NCBI GenBank assembly: GCA_964432205.1
Contig: CAYSMK010000013.1
Span: 62,001-126,000 of the forward strand
DNA length: 64,000 bases
Source: Geomobilibacter sp964432205
GTDB lineage: Bacteria; Desulfobacterota; Desulfuromonadia; Geobacterales; DSM-12255
Reading direction: 5' to 3'
Positions within the stretch are counted from its first letter, which is position 1, and every line of letters begins with the position of its first letter. A program made the position numbers and the translations under genes. Below are positions 24,524 to 32,740 of the stretch, piece by piece. The notes beneath the pieces were generated by a model. The model was given only the letters and a program-made list of their open reading frames with translations, was not told the DNA's origin and did not search any database.

Positions 24524-26760
24524 GGTTCCTTTCCGATCCTGGTGGCCAGTTTCTCCCGCTGACGGACACGGGCTGCATCCAGCAACATTCTGCCGGCCCA
24601 GCGGTAGACATTGAAGTCGCGCACCAGTGCCCGCATGCTGAGCATCCGCTCACGCTGTTCGAAGTCCGGCATGGTGAGGGCTTGAAACAGGGCCGCAGCG
24701 GTCTGTTCGATATGATAAGGATTGACGATCAGCGCCTCGTGCAGTTCGTGCGCCGCACCGGTGAACTGGCTCAGGACGAGCACTCCCTGCTCGTCATCGC
24801 GTGAAGCAACAAACTCCTTTGCCACCAGATTCATCCCGTCGTGGAGGCTGGTCACCATGCAGACATCGGCGGCCCGGTAGTAACGGTTTACCTCTTCAGG
24901 TTCGTGGTGTTCGGACTTGAGGCAGATCGGCTGCCAGTTTCCGATCGAGAAGCGCTGGTTGATGCGAATGGCCAGGTTGCGTACCTGTGCTTCGAATGCC
25001 TGGTAATCGTCAAGGGCCGAGCGGGTCGGCGCGGCAATCTGGATAAAGGTAAAATGTCCAACCATCTCCGGGTGCAGTTCCAGCAGCTTTTCAACGGCCC
25101 GGAACCGCTCAAGAATCCCCTTGGTGTAATCCTGACGGTCCACACCGAGTCCTATCCTGTGGTCCGGCAAGAGCCCCAAAGCCTTGCGTACCTCCGCCCG
25201 GCACTGCTCAACGGGCGGCTGCGTGTCCTGCCAGGGGGGGGGCCACTGGATCGAGATCGGGTAGCTTTCCACCAGCGTCAGTTTGCCGCGACGGGAAATT
25301 GTGGATGATTCGTGCTCGATACGGGTCTCCAGGTAGCGGTCAACGGTTTCGAGAAAATTCTTGCAATGGAAAGGGGTATGAAAGCCGAGAATCGTACTGC
25401 CGAGCATCCCCTGCAGCAGCTCTTCCCGCCAGGGACAGATGCCGAATGATTCCGGGTTGGGCCAGGGGATGTGCCAGAACGTGATGATGGTTGCCTTGGG
25501 GAGCGCCTTGCGGATCATCCCGGGCAGTAGCGCAAAGTGGTAGTCCTGAACAAGCACGACCGGATCGTCACTGTCTGCCTCCTTGACCACCGCGTCGGCA
25601 AAGCGTTGGTTGATGGCCATATACTGCAGCCAGTCGCTGGAGCGGAATATCGGGCGAACATGGGCGATATGGCAGAGGGGCCACAGTCCCTCATTGGCAA
25701 AGCCGTAATAATAACCGTTTTCTTCTTCCTTGGTGAGCCAGATGCGCCGCAGCGTGTACTCGGGATGTTCCGGGGGGACCTGCACCCGGTCTTGCTGATC
25801 CGCGGTATCCCGGTCTGCGGAGCCGCTGCCGTGGGCGATCCAGGTGCCGGAGCAGGCCCGCATGACCGGTTCGACGGCAGTCACCAGACCGCTGGCAGGG
25901 CGATTGATCTCTATCCGCTCCTCTTTTCTGATATGGATATACGGTTCCCGGTTGGAAACAACGATGATCCGCTCGCCGGTAAGCTGTTTATGCAGCAGTC
26001 TGCGCAGGGAATCGGGACTCCAGGTGATGGTGGCGTCATCGGCGAACCGCCGCTCGGAATCGAGTGCCCGCAGGAGTGTCCGCAGATCGCCCACGAGCGG
26101 CTGCAGCTCCGAAGCGACTGCCGGTTGGGAAAACGGTTTGAGGATGCCTTCGCCGCGCAGCATCGCCCGCACGCCGTCCATCCAGCCGCGCCAGCTCAGG
26201 TGGGCGACGAATACCGTGATGACGGAGGTGACCACGCCGAGCAGAGCAAAGAGCATGATGACGTATTTGCGGGTATCGGCGCTACGGCGCTCGACAAAGC
26301 TCATGTCGTGGACGAGGATCAGGGAGCCGCTCTCTACTCCCTCCTGCGCCATAGGGTGAGTGGCTACGTGGATCGCCCCCTGGGGGAGTTGATGAAGCGG
26401 GCTGGTCTCTTTGTCCGGCGATGAGGCCGAGGAACAGCCGAGACTTTCCGGGAAGGTAGGTGTCCGGTAGAGGAGCTTGCCTTCGCCATCACAGTAGCCC
26501 AGAGCGAGCAGTCGCTCGTCCTGGATGGCCCGGAGCAGAAGGGCATTGATCCTGGCCCTGTTCCCCTGCTGGAGAAGTTCTTCCAGCGGCTCATGCAGCG
26601 TATTGGCAATCAGGCGGGAGCGGATATCCATATCCCGGACGGCCCAGCGCAGGGTAAGCTTGTCCACCAGCGGCACCACCGCATAGGCCAGCAGTGTCAA
26701 TGCGACGACAAGTGGAAGGATGAAGCGCAGCGACAGACGAAGGGATCGGAAAGAAACCAT
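24520..26760 (-). CDS. otsA: Membrane-anchored trehalose-6-phosphate synthase (sensor-like N-terminus fused to OtsA)
   Basis: This 746-residue protein is much longer than typical OtsA (about 470 residues). Residues 1-255 look like a receptor input: a helix (about 13-33), a probable periplasmic loop (about 34-165), a second helix (about 166-190) and a linker resembling a HAMP region. Residues about 270-735 are a GT20 synthase with VSNREPY, the fragment DYHFALLPGMIRK, HIPWPNPE, the nucleotide-sugar site DRQDYTKGILERF and the acidic DGMNLVAKEF motif. It makes trehalose-6-phosphate from a nucleoside-diphosphate glucose and glucose-6-phosphate. The fusion suggests synthesis is tuned directly by a periplasmic or membrane cue such as osmolarity (inference). 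Confidence 0.92.
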   Translation of the reverse strand: MVSFRSLRLSLRFILPLVVALTLLAYAVVPLVDKLTLRWAVRDMDIRSRLIANTLHEPLEELLQQGNRARINALLLRAIQDERLLALGYCDGEGKLLYRTPTFPESLGCSSASSPDKETSPLHQLPQGAIHVATHPMAQEGVESGSLILVHDMSFVERRSADTRKYVIMLFALLGVVTSVITVFVAHLSWRGWMDGVRAMLRGEGILKPFSQPAVASELQPLVGDLRTLLRALDSERRFADDATITWSPDSLRRLLHKQLTGERIIVVSNREPYIHIRKEERIEINRPASGLVTAVEPVMRACSGTWIAHGSGSADRDTADQQDRVQVPPEHPEYTLRRIWLTKEEENGYYYGFANEGLWPLCHIAHVRPIFRSSDWLQYMAINQRFADAVVKEADSDDPVVLVQDYHFALLPGMIRKALPKATIITFWHIPWPNPESFGICPWREELLQGMLGSTILGFHTPFHCKNFLETVDRYLETRIEHESSTISRRGKLTLVESYPISIQWPPPWQDTQPPVEQCRAEVRKALGLLPDHRIGLGVDRQDYTKGILERFRAVEKLLELHPEMVGHFTFIQIAAPTRSALDDYQAFEAQVRNLAIRINQRFSIGNWQPICLKSEHHEPEEVNRYYRAADVCMVTSLHDGMNLVAKEFVASRDDEQGVLVLSQFTGAAHELHEALIVNPYHIEQTAAALFQALTMPDFEQRERMLSMRALVRDFNVYRWAGRMLLDAARVRQREKLATRIGKEP

Positions 26761-26762
26761 GT

Positions 26763-26948
26763 TCAGTGCTCCTCCCGCCTGAAATGCCGGGTCCCTGGGG
26801 GCACCGTCAATGCGGGATGACAGGACAGGACAATTTCTGCTGCAGAAACAATAAGGGTTCCGACCCGGCAGTTGCCCATCACATCAAGTTCAAGGGAAAT
26901 ATTCATGCGCAGCTCTCTCATGCCATTTGGTCCCTTGCGTTTGCTCAA
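26763..26948 (-). CDS. Possible small ORF between MarR copy 2 and otsA
   Basis: This weakly supported frame of up to 61 codons runs from a TTG overlapping the MarR stop codon to a stop two bases before the otsA ATG. An internal ATG (MNISLELD) is an alternative start. The otsA ribosome site GGGAGGAG lies in its last codons, so its translation could influence otsA. No family is recognised. It may simply be leader sequence. Confidence 0.25.
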   Translation of the reverse strand: MSKRKGPNGMRELRMNISLELDVMGNCRVGTLIVSAAEIVLSCHPALTVPPGTRHFRREEH

Positions 26949-27412
26949 CCGTGCAGTGGCTGCGGGATGATCTGCTCTGCGTCAAGCATTCGCACCATCA
27001 GCTTCATTCCTTGTTCAACACAGGAAAACTGTTCGTCCGACAGTGCATCCAGGCTCTTCATCAGCATACCCTGCGCAACTTCAGGGGCTTTTGCCGCCAT
27101 TTCCTGTCCCGTCTCGGTAAGATGCAGATCCACCGCCCTCCGGTCTTCCTTTGAACGGGTTCGTGTTGCCAGCCCTTTCCCTTCCAGTCGGTCGAGAATT
27201 CCGACAACTGTCGCCGCACTCAAGTACATGTGGCGAGCGAGCTCGGAAACCCGCATGGGAGCGCCGTTGGCCAGGATCTTCAAAGCCCAGAGTTGGGGCC
27301 CCGTTAAGCCGGTCGATTGTTCGGCAGTTCGTGAATAATCGTTTATCGCCTGGAATACCCGCCTCAAATTATCGATGATCTCCGGGATAGTCTCACTTCT
27401 ATCTTTCCCCAT
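26945..27412 (-). CDS. MarR-family transcriptional regulator (copy 2)
   Basis: This 155-residue winged-helix regulator has GLTGPQLWALKIL (about residues 35-47), SELARHMYLSAATVVGILDR (about 56-75) and the wing RSKEDRRAVDLHLT. It is a paralogue of the MarR at 7223-7747 with nearly the same recognition helix. The gene diverges from the Pal-like lipoprotein gene and lies upstream of otsA on the same strand. The shared divergent region contains a sigma-70-like promoter for the lipoprotein that overlaps a TTG...CAA palindrome, a plausible site for this regulator. Control of otsA or pal is inferred. Confidence 0.88.
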   Translation of the reverse strand: MGKDRSETIPEIIDNLRRVFQAINDYSRTAEQSTGLTGPQLWALKILANGAPMRVSELARHMYLSAATVVGILDRLEGKGLATRTRSKEDRRAVDLHLTETGQEMAAKAPEVAQGMLMKSLDALSDEQFSCVEQGMKLMVRMLDAEQIIPQPLHG

Positions 27413-27431
27413 GACAACTCCAGAAATTAAC

Positions 27432-27460
27432 TTGACAAAATAGTTGGTGATACAAATAAT
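27432..27460 (+). promoter_or_regulatory. Sigma-70-like promoter of the Pal-like gene with overlapping palindrome
   Basis: TTGACA (27432-27437) and AATAAT (27455-27460) are separated by 17 bp and face the lipoprotein gene at 27550. The ends of the spacer region form an inverted TTG...CAA pair (TTGACA / ATACAA), the kind of site MarR proteins bind. The MarR gene starts 20 bp to the left in the opposite direction. Confidence 0.55.
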
Positions 27461-27549
27461 TGGCCTTACGAATGATAGTAAAACCTCATCAACTCGTCAA
27501 GGTTTGATTTGGCAGTCAACATCGCTGGTTTCAAGTAAAGGAGGCACGA

Positions 27550-28131
27550 ATGAAGAACCATGGTGTACGTGTTTTTCTGATATTGGGTTGCATTATGTTC
27601 GTTGCCGGCGGTTGTGCCAAGAATGAAATAGTGAAGAAGGATGAGCAGGTCTCGCCGGTTTCTACAGCCTCCAGATCGGTCAAAACTGAACCGGTAACCT
27701 CGGAATCTTCAAGTAAGCAGCCTAGGCACTCTTCGATCCAGGACAGCACCGTTCATGATACGTTGGAGCCAATTCCGAATGCGGGTGAGCTTAGGGCTGA
27801 ACTGGAAAATATCTACTTCGATTTCGATGCGTACGTGCTATCGCAAGACGCCCGCAACACTCTCCTGAAGCATGCCGACATGATGAAAAAGGATTCTTCC
27901 GTTGCCGTGCAGATAGAGGGGCATTGCGACGAACGCGGCTCGGACGAATACAATCTGGCCCTGGGCGAGAAACGGGCCAGGGCGGCCATGCAGTATATGG
28001 TGACGATGGGAATTCCCCCAAAGCGTTTGTCCGTCATCAGCTACGGCAGGGAAAAGCCCGCTGACGTGGGGCACGATGAGGCGTCCTGGGCCAGGAATCG
28101 CCGGGACGAGTTCGTGATCACGACAAAATAG
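27550..28131 (+). CDS. Pal/OmpA-like outer-membrane lipoprotein (copy 1)
   Basis: This 193-residue protein has a lipoprotein signal with lipobox VAGGC (acylated Cys at residue 22) and a Ser/Thr/Pro-rich linker (about 30-80). An OmpA-family peptidoglycan-binding domain follows (about 85-193) with IYFDFDAYVLS, the ligand motif GHCDERGSDEYNLALGEKRA (about 119-138) and the terminal RRDEFV. It should tether the outer membrane to the cell wall. AAAGGAGG precedes the ATG. A close paralogue lies at 47046-47639. No tolA/tolB genes are nearby, so this may not be the main Pal of the Tol system. Confidence 0.88.
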   Translation: MKNHGVRVFLILGCIMFVAGGCAKNEIVKKDEQVSPVSTASRSVKTEPVTSESSSKQPRHSSIQDSTVHDTLEPIPNAGELRAELENIYFDFDAYVLSQDARNTLLKHADMMKKDSSVAVQIEGHCDERGSDEYNLALGEKRARAAMQYMVTMGIPPKRLSVISYGREKPADVGHDEASWARNRRDEFVITTK

Positions 28132-28177
28132 TCTCACCAGGCCCTTTTTGCCCTTGTATGATTTCCATGGATATGTA

Positions 28178-29539
28178 ATGCAGAGAAAATTTGCCGAACA
28201 ACTTACCCTTCTCGCCAGTGTCATCAAATGGACCTGTTACGCCTCCATCGTCGGGGTTCTGGTCGGATTCGGCACCGCCGCCTTTCTCCGGACGCTCGCC
28301 TGGACATCGGACCAGTTTGCCAGATATCCGGATTATTATCTGTTGCTCCCGATAACCCTCGTCGTCTGCAGCACCCTGGTCTCCTGGCTGGCTCCCGATG
28401 CGGCCGGACACGGGACCGAAAAGGTCATCGAGGCGGTCCACCAGCGGATGGGCAAGATCCCGCTCATGGTCGTACCGGTAAAGTTGGTTGCCACCGTCAT
28501 CACCCTTGCCGGAGGTGGGTCGGCAGGCAAGGAGGGGCCCTGCGCCCAGATCGGCGCCGGGCTTGCTTCGGCATTCGGCGGGCTTCTGAGGCTGGAAGAC
28601 GTTGACCGGCGCAAACTGGTCATTTGCGGAATCAGCGCAGGATTTGCCACGGTTTTCGGCACACCGATAGCTGGCGCCCTCTTCGGTGTCGAGGTGCTGG
28701 TTCTGGGACAGGTGATGTATGACGTCCTCTTTCCCTCGTTCGTTGCCGGCATCATCGGCTTTCACGTGGCCTCCCAACTCGGGGTAAACTACCCCCACCT
28801 GACTACGAAAATTATTCCCCATCTGACAAGTTGGAGTTTTGCGGAAATGCTCATGCTCGGGGTCTGGTGCGGCTTGATAGCGCTGATATTTATCGAGCTC
28901 ATGCAGTTGAGCAACCGCCTGTTTGCACGCCTTCCCTGGCCTTCGGCCGCAAAAGCGCTTCTGGGTGGCGGACTGCTGGTGGTCATCGGCAAGGTCTTCT
29001 CGACCCGCTATCTGGGTCTGGGACTCGACTCGATCGAGGCGGGGTTGAACGGCGAAGTTTTGCCGGCCGGTGCGTCCCTTATGAAAGCATTTGCCACGGC
29101 CATAACCCTTGGCTGCGGCGGCAGTGGCGGGGTCGTTACCCCGATATTCTTCATCGGCACCGCTGCCGGTAACCTGTTTGCGACCCTTTTTCATGAACCG
29201 CTGGTCGCGACTTTTTCCGCAATCGGCATGGTGGCGCTGCTGGCGGGAGCGGCAAACACGCCGATTGCGGCATCCGTCATGGCCATGGAACTGTTCGGGG
29301 CCGGCATTGCCCCTCATGCCGCCGTTGCCTGTATGGTCAGCTTTCTGATCGTCGGCTATCGCAGTATCTATCCGAGCCAGGTCCTGGGCATGCAGAAAAG
29401 CACTTCGTTGAAAGTAGAGACCGGCAAGCCGCTCGCCGAATTCGATCATGCCGTGATCGATCACAGGGGTACATCGCTCTTGGGCCTCATGTTCAGGGGG
29501 ACGAAGCGCATGCGCTCCGATAGGGAGGTGGATGATTGA
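28178..29539 (+). CDS. ClC-family chloride channel or transporter
   Basis: This protein of about 453 residues has the ClC signatures GGGSAGKEGPCAQIG (about residues 107-121), FGTPIAGALFGVEVL (about 160-174) and CGGSGGVVTPIFFIG (about 310-324). The gating glutamate position of the GKEGP motif is kept. About 10-12 membrane helices are present and no cytoplasmic CBS domains. The start is uncertain: ATG 28178 is used, but the frame is open to a TTG at 28148 and neither has a strong ribosome site. Chloride or other anion movement would fit the surrounding osmotic and pH functions. The gene follows the Pal-like gene by about 46 bp. Confidence 0.88.
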   Translation: MQRKFAEQLTLLASVIKWTCYASIVGVLVGFGTAAFLRTLAWTSDQFARYPDYYLLLPITLVVCSTLVSWLAPDAAGHGTEKVIEAVHQRMGKIPLMVVPVKLVATVITLAGGGSAGKEGPCAQIGAGLASAFGGLLRLEDVDRRKLVICGISAGFATVFGTPIAGALFGVEVLVLGQVMYDVLFPSFVAGIIGFHVASQLGVNYPHLTTKIIPHLTSWSFAEMLMLGVWCGLIALIFIELMQLSNRLFARLPWPSAAKALLGGGLLVVIGKVFSTRYLGLGLDSIEAGLNGEVLPAGASLMKAFATAITLGCGGSGGVVTPIFFIGTAAGNLFATLFHEPLVATFSAIGMVALLAGAANTPIAASVMAMELFGAGIAPHAAVACMVSFLIVGYRSIYPSQVLGMQKSTSLKVETGKPLAEFDHAVIDHRGTSLLGLMFRGTKRMRSDREVDD

Positions 29540-29599
29540 GCGTGCGTGTCGATGGAAGGTCTGTTGATTTGTCCAACGTCTGACTTCAAGGAGAAGGTA

Positions 29600-30286
29600 A
29601 TGATCTTGAGAACTGCTATCTGTGCCGTTGTGTTGGCAGGGTGTACGGGCATGTTTGCCGGCTGTGCAACTACGGGTCGGAATGCTTCTTTGCGGTACAA
29701 GCCGGTCGTCGCTGCAGGGGGCGGGAGCGGAGTGGTCTTTCTGTCGTTGAATGGCAGTCCGTGGAGGGATCCCCAGGAAAGGAGGCCCTCCCGCCTCATG
29801 CGGAGACTGGAACAGGTGAGTTTCAGGCCGAGGAAGAAAACAGCGGTTCCGCCAATGATCACGGTCGTCAATGTGAAAAGCGGCTACGGGAGAACCATTG
29901 CCAAGCGGGTGATGCCCGTATATTCCGGGGATCTCCTCGTTGATGCGCTGAAGCAGGAACTCAGTGCTGCAGGGTATACGGTCCTGTTGGTTGAGAAGTT
30001 ACCGAAGAATGCGGGAACGGGGATCGACATCTCAAGTGTCTATGCAAATTTGGAACAGAATTCGGCGCTGTTGACCCTTGATGGAAGATGTCATCTGCAG
30101 ATCAAGGTGGATATGTGGCGAAACGGTGCAAAGCATGCATCGCATGAGTACGCAACAACCGTTTCCGATTATTCGATCGTAAATCAATCTCTGCTTCATG
30201 AGGAGCTCATGTTGAAGGCAGTACAAAACATCATGAGAAAGGCTGTGCCTGACATATACAAGGATTTTTCAACTTTACGGGCATAG
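29600..30286 (+). CDS. Putative lipoprotein of unknown function
   Basis: This 228-residue protein starts at ATG 29600 (AAGGAGAAGG upstream), not at the earlier in-frame ATG 29546. Its N-terminus is a lipoprotein signal with FAGC (Cys 22) as the likely acylation site; an earlier LAGC is an alternative. The mature part has a basic stretch (RRPSRLMRRLEQVSFRPRKK, about residues 63-82). After it comes an alpha/beta-looking domain with PVYSGDLLVDALKQELSAAGY, reminiscent of lipoproteins that bind or assemble in the outer membrane. No family is assigned. It is the last gene of the plus-strand group with pal and the ClC gene. Confidence 0.6.
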   Translation: MILRTAICAVVLAGCTGMFAGCATTGRNASLRYKPVVAAGGGSGVVFLSLNGSPWRDPQERRPSRLMRRLEQVSFRPRKKTAVPPMITVVNVKSGYGRTIAKRVMPVYSGDLLVDALKQELSAAGYTVLLVEKLPKNAGTGIDISSVYANLEQNSALLTLDGRCHLQIKVDMWRNGAKHASHEYATTVSDYSIVNQSLLHEELMLKAVQNIMRKAVPDIYKDFSTLRA

Positions 30287-30315
30287 TCATGAAATGTTTC
30301 CTGCTCCCGCATCTC

Positions 30316-30474
30316 TTATGCCCAGTCTGCCTTCCCGATGAATATCCGCTGGACCTTTCCGTAGACCGCGAAGTTGGGCGGTAGGGGCGATCTCTCGCTC
30401 AGTTTCGTCAGGACAGCATGCCGTCTAGCTCGGGAGCGGCATTTGGCATTCTCACTCCCCCTTGGCTCTGTTTA
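30316..30474 (-). pseudogene. Orphan coding-like fragment, no start codon
   Basis: On the minus strand a 52-codon open stretch ends in TAA at 30316 and begins after a TAA, with no ATG, GTG or TTG inside that could give a normal gene. Its product is basic and protein-like (CRSRARRHAVLTKL, then PLPPNFAVYGKVQRIF). It may be the 3' remnant of a lost gene. The rest of the 30287-30799 gap holds a T/C-rich stretch (30520-30545) and no other feature I can support. Confidence 0.25.
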
Positions 30475-30799
30475 ACATTTAACGCATCGCCATCGAACCC
30501 ACCCCTTTTCTTTTTCCATTTCTTTTTCCAGCAGCTCATCCTTCCTCCTGCATCAATCAATCCGTGCAGTTGCAGAATTAAACCGCCAATTGCCCCGTGG
30601 AGATCCCATGTTAGAATGTAGATATCGCTAATAATTTTGAGAATCTACAAATCCTCTGTGTGTTGTGTTCCATGACGGACAAGGCAACCAATCACCAAAG
30701 TTACCCTTTCTCAAAATGGCCGAACCGGCCCTCATTGCCGTGGCCGCGACGACCATCCTCGCATTCGTGCGGGGGACAGCGTATTCGGGAGGAAAAGGG

Positions 30800-32701
30800 A
30801 TGACACCGGAAAGTGATGTGGTGACACGGACCGAAGGAGCGTATCGGGGAGAGAACGCCTGGCGGCTCGACCTCGGCGCCACTCCGACTGAAGGTGGAGG
30901 GACATTCTTCAGGGTCTGGGCGCCGAAGGTGAAGAGTCTTTCCGTACGGATTCTTACAGGGAAGGAGGACAGGGTGGTCCGTCTCCCGGAAGAGGGCAAC
31001 GGCTATTTCGCCGCAACTGTGAGCGGAGTCAGTGAAGGAACGGGCTATTTCTACCTGCTCGATGACGGGACGGAGCGCCCCGATCCCGCCTCCCGCTTCC
31101 AGCCGGAGGGGGTCCACGGTCCGTCGCAGGTTGTGAACCCGGCCGGTTTTCCCTGGACCGACGGAGGCTGGCAGGGAATACCGCTTGACACGTACGTGAT
31201 CTACGAGCTGCACGTGGGCACTTTCACGGAGGAGGGAACTTTCGAGGCGATCATCCCCCGCCTGGACTATCTGGTGGAACTCGGCGTCACGGCGGTGGAG
31301 CTGATGCCGGTGGGGCAGTTCCCCGGGGAGAGGAACTGGGGCTACGACGGCGTCTATCCCTATGCCCCGCAGAACAGCTACGGCGGGCCGGAGGGGCTCA
31401 AGAGGCTGATCGACGCCTGCCACGCCAGGGGGGTGGCGGTCATCCTCGACGTGCTTTACAACCACCTGGGGCCCGAGGGGAACTATCTCAACTGTTTCGG
31501 CCATTACTTCAGCGACCGGTACCGGACGCCGTGGGGGGACGCGGTCAACTTCGACGGACCGTACAGCGACGGGGTTAGACACTATTTTATCAGCAACGCC
31601 CTGTACTGGGTTACGGAGTTTCACATCGATACTTTGCGACTCGATGCCATCCACGGGATCTTCGATTTCAGTGCCCGCCATATCCTGCAGGAACTGTCCG
31701 AAGCGGTGCACGGGCAGGCACGGGTCCATGGCAGGGAACTGCATGTCATCGCCGAGAGCTCCCTCAATGACGTGCGGACCATCACCCCGCCAGAGTTCGG
31801 CGGTCACGGATTAGATGCCCAGTGGAACGACGATTTCCACCATGCACTTCGCACGGTTCTGACCGGTGAACAGGACGGTTACTACGTCGATTTCGGGGAT
31901 TTTTCCCAGCTCGTCAAGGCATTCCGCGAGGGCTTTGTCTACTCCGGTCAGTACTCCCGCTACCGTAAAAGACGTCACGGCTGTTCCTCAACGCTCATCT
32001 CCCCGGCCAAGTTCGTGGTCTTTTCCCAGAATCACGACCAGGTGGGGAACCGGATGCGCGGCGACCGGCTCGCTCGGGCCGTGTCGCTTGAAAAGCTGAA
32101 GTTGGCGGCCGGCGCCGTTCTCCTCTCGCCGTATCTTCCCCTCCTGTTCATGGGAGAAGAGTACGGAGAAACCGCCCCGTTCCCTTACTTCGTGAGCCAT
32201 GGCGATCCGGAACTGGTGGAAGCGGTGCGTCGGGGACGAAAGCAGGAATTTGCCTCCTTCGCCTGGCAGGGGGATATTCCCGACCCCCAGGCCGAGGAAA
32301 CGTTCCTGGCGGCAAAGATCGATCCGGAGCTGCGTCACGAGGGGGTACACCGCACTCTGTTCTCTTTGTACCGTGAGCTCATCCGGCTGCGGAAGGAACT
32401 CAATCCTCTGCGAAAGTTCAGTCGAGAGGATATGGAGATAGTAGGGATCGAGCCGGAGAAGATCCTGGTAATGAGGAGATGGTCAGGCGGCGATGAAATC
32501 CTCTGCTTATTCAACCTCGACGACAGGCAACATAACGTCCCCGTTTCCGTACGCCATGGCTCCTGCCGAAAGGTCCTCGATTCGGCTGACGAAAAATGGG
32601 GAGGCGTCGGAGGCCGGGCGGCCGGGGAGCTGTTCGCCGGCACAGGGGATACCTTGGTGACGATGGCACCGTGGAGCTTTGTCCTCTACTCGACGGAATA
32701 A
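30800..32701 (+). CDS. treZ: Malto-oligosyltrehalose trehalohydrolase TreZ
   Basis: This 633-residue GH13 enzyme starts at ATG 30800, preceded by GGGAGGAAAAGGG; the frame extends upstream to 30665 without a good start. An N-terminal beta-sandwich (about residues 20-115; TFFRVWAPKVKSLSVRI) precedes the barrel. Conserved regions are VILDVLYNHLGPEGNYL (about 213-229), LRLDAIHGI (nucleophile Asp, about 280), VIAESSLND (acid/base Glu, about 316) and NHDQVGNRMRGDRL (about 411-424). It releases free trehalose from the chain end made by TreY, the next gene 39 bp downstream. Length and order are typical for the pair. Confidence 0.95.
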   Translation: MTPESDVVTRTEGAYRGENAWRLDLGATPTEGGGTFFRVWAPKVKSLSVRILTGKEDRVVRLPEEGNGYFAATVSGVSEGTGYFYLLDDGTERPDPASRFQPEGVHGPSQVVNPAGFPWTDGGWQGIPLDTYVIYELHVGTFTEEGTFEAIIPRLDYLVELGVTAVELMPVGQFPGERNWGYDGVYPYAPQNSYGGPEGLKRLIDACHARGVAVILDVLYNHLGPEGNYLNCFGHYFSDRYRTPWGDAVNFDGPYSDGVRHYFISNALYWVTEFHIDTLRLDAIHGIFDFSARHILQELSEAVHGQARVHGRELHVIAESSLNDVRTITPPEFGGHGLDAQWNDDFHHALRTVLTGEQDGYYVDFGDFSQLVKAFREGFVYSGQYSRYRKRRHGCSSTLISPAKFVVFSQNHDQVGNRMRGDRLARAVSLEKLKLAAGAVLLSPYLPLLFMGEEYGETAPFPYFVSHGDPELVEAVRRGRKQEFASFAWQGDIPDPQAEETFLAAKIDPELRHEGVHRTLFSLYRELIRLRKELNPLRKFSREDMEIVGIEPEKILVMRRWSGGDEILCLFNLDDRQHNVPVSVRHGSCRKVLDSADEKWGGVGGRAAGELFAGTGDTLVTMAPWSFVLYSTE

Positions 32702-32740
32702 TGCACTGGAACGGATGAAGGCAGCCCGCCAGGAGGGAAG

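Noticed and set aside
28118..29464. 448-codon minus-strand ORF opposite the ClC gene
   Set aside because: Antisense shadow of an intact ClC gene with conserved motifs; no ribosome site and no recognisable fold.
30701..31807. 368-codon minus-strand ORF opposite treZ
   Set aside because: Covers the catalytic region of treZ in antisense and has low-complexity composition; not a gene.
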